NCBI GenBank assembly: GCA_015272395.1
Contig: JACYLQ010000002.1
Span: forward strand, 46,150-110,149
Length of the DNA: 64,000 bases
Source: Calothrix sp. C42_A2020_038
GTDB taxonomy: Bacteria > Cyanobacteriota > Cyanobacteriia > Cyanobacteriales > Nostocaceae
Reading direction: 5' to 3'
Shown: positions 63,008-64,000 of the stretch, piece by piece
How the letters are laid out: each line of letters opens with the position of its first letter
Position numbering within the stretch: position 1 is the stretch's first letter
Position numbers and translations under genes: made by a program
The notes under the pieces: generated by a model
The model's database searches: none
Seen by the model: the letters and a program-made list of their open reading frames with translations, nothing else
Told to the model about the DNA's origin: nothing

Positions 63008-63073
63008 TTTTTAGATTTTAAATCTAAAATCCAAAATCCATTCATTGTCGCGCGACTTTTCTAAAATCTAATT

Positions 63074-63772
63074 ATGGAATCTGTTATTTCTGTCCAAAAT
63101 CTAGACCATTTTTTTGGCCACGGTCAACTACGTAAACAGGTGCTATTTGATATTAATCTTGAAATCATGCGCGGTGAGATTATTATTATGACAGGCCCGT
63201 CTGGTTCAGGTAAAACTACGCTGCTAACTTTAGTTGGTGGTTTACGTTCTCCTCAGTCTGGTAGTTTACGGGTTTTAGGACGCGAACTTGTAGGCGCCAA
63301 TGCTGGACAACTTACAAAAGCAAGACGTCATCACGGTTATATTTTTCAAGCCCATAATTTACATGGAAGTTTGACTGCTTTGCAAAATGTACGAATGGGT
63401 TTGGAGGTTCATAAAGGTATTTCACCTAGGGAAATGAACCAGCGTGCGGCTATGATGCTGGAACAAGTTGGACTGGCACACCGTGCAAATTATTTTCCAG
63501 ATGACTTATCAGGAGGACAAAAACAACGGGTAGCTATTGCCCGCGCCCTTGTTAGTCATCCAAAAATTGTCCTTGCTGATGAACCTACAGCTGCACTTGA
63601 TAGTAAATCTGGTCGTGATGTTGTTAATTTGATGCAAACTTTAGCGAAAGAACAAGGGTGTACAATTCTACTAGTTACTCACGATAACCGGATTTTAGAT
63701 ATTGCCGACAGAATTGTACATATGGAAGACGGAAAACTCACTCGTGATGAGGAATTAGCCGCAGCAAGCTGA
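63074..63772 (+). CDS. devA: DevA-like ABC transporter ATPase
   Basis: A LolD/MacB-type ATPase, 232 residues. Walker A MTGPSGSGKTT, signature DLSGGQKQRVAIARAL, Walker B IVLADEPTAALD and the switch histidine LLVTHD are all present. NLDHFFGHGQLRKQVLFDINLEI is the typical N-terminal strand. Last gene of the TetR-controlled operon. Energises the devC permease. Confidence 0.95.
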   Translation: MESVISVQNLDHFFGHGQLRKQVLFDINLEIMRGEIIIMTGPSGSGKTTLLTLVGGLRSPQSGSLRVLGRELVGANAGQLTKARRHHGYIFQAHNLHGSLTALQNVRMGLEVHKGISPREMNQRAAMMLEQVGLAHRANYFPDDLSGGQKQRVAIARALVSHPKIVLADEPTAALDSKSGRDVVNLMQTLAKEQGCTILLVTHDNRILDIADRIVHMEDGKLTRDEELAAAS

Positions 63773-64000
63773 AAGATAACTGTTTGTCCGTTGATTATTT
63801 AGATGAATAGTCAATTATGTAAAAATAAATACTCTTGAGAGTCTTGCATTTATACCAGATTTATACTTACATATAAGGGACGGTTTAATTGATTGACACT
63901 TAGCTAATGTCTGAGATTAGCCTTATTTAGCTTGTTAAATTTAGCCTGAACTACCCCATAACTAAAGTTAGGGGGTTCCAACTTGCATTGCAAGTTTCGT
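63773..64000. other. Non-coding right end of the window
   Basis: No gene. Three short dyads: GCTAAT/ATTAGC (63903-63921), a CCCC-TAACT/AGTTA-GGGG hairpin (63954-63975, terminator-like but without a T-run), and ACTTGCATTGCAAGT, a palindrome (63981-63995). They may end the devBCA transcript or belong to a repeat continuing past the edge. Confidence 0.4.

Overview
The window looks like chromosomal DNA of a filamentous, probably heterocyst-forming cyanobacterium. This rests on an adjacent cruF/cruG-type carotenoid gene pair, a sucrose synthase beside a GH65-phosphorylase/beta-phosphoglucomutase fusion, a devBCA-type exporter operon, Uma2 and IS200/IS605 genes, low GC and many short repeats. A striking feature is the palindrome GGCGCC, which I count by hand about 80 times (around three expected by chance), with CGCGCG also enriched. 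I saw no copy of the usual cyanobacterial palindrome GCGATCGC. The genus cannot be named from the sequence alone.

Layout. 0-5 kb: the start of an adenine-type DNA methyltransferase running off the left edge, an internally duplicated small protein, pyrG, and a divergent cell-wall amidase. 5.5-7.8 kb: a C-type-lectin/FG-GAP-like repeat protein with about 900 bp of non-coding DNA upstream. 8.5-39 kb: a large exopolysaccharide/glycan supercluster. It holds a WecG/TagA-type transferase, a Wzc-like co-polymerase/tyrosine kinase, an acetyltransferase, an O-antigen-ligase/polymerase-like protein, a Wzx-like flippase, an ABC exporter with a histidine-kinase-like tail, and about seventeen glycosyltransferases or GT-like proteins of families GT2, GT4, GT10 and unclassified types. 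Strand changes and paralogous pairs suggest assembly from modules. I find no outer-membrane export protein (Wza/OPX) and no initiating phosphoglycosyltransferase, so those must lie elsewhere.

39-48 kb: a small conserved gene, gloB, a decayed TnpA, a GT8 transferase, the GH65/beta-PGM fusion and susA (sucrose and alpha-glucoside metabolism). 48-53 kb: an accessory stretch. An apparently intact IS200/IS605 element (tnpA plus tnpB) sits precisely inside a glutathione S-transferase gene that also carries two frameshifts. Next come a Uma2 gene, an unreported C-terminal remnant of a tyrosine-phosphatase-like gene, and rnhA with an extra C-terminal domain. 53.6-58 kb: cruG/cruF, a small membrane protein, and rpmA/rplU. 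58-64 kb: a nucleotidyltransferase, and a TetR regulator divergent from a devB-devC-devA efflux operon with two copies of a 15-bp palindromic operator between them.

The exopolysaccharide genes would together build repeat units on a lipid carrier, flip and polymerise them, and control chain length by tyrosine phosphorylation. Individual sugar specificities cannot be read from the sequence. The best candidates for something new are the ABC exporter fused to a kinase-like dimerisation helix, the non-canonical iterated palindrome, and the fully resolved IS insertion with predictable TnpB guide and TAM.
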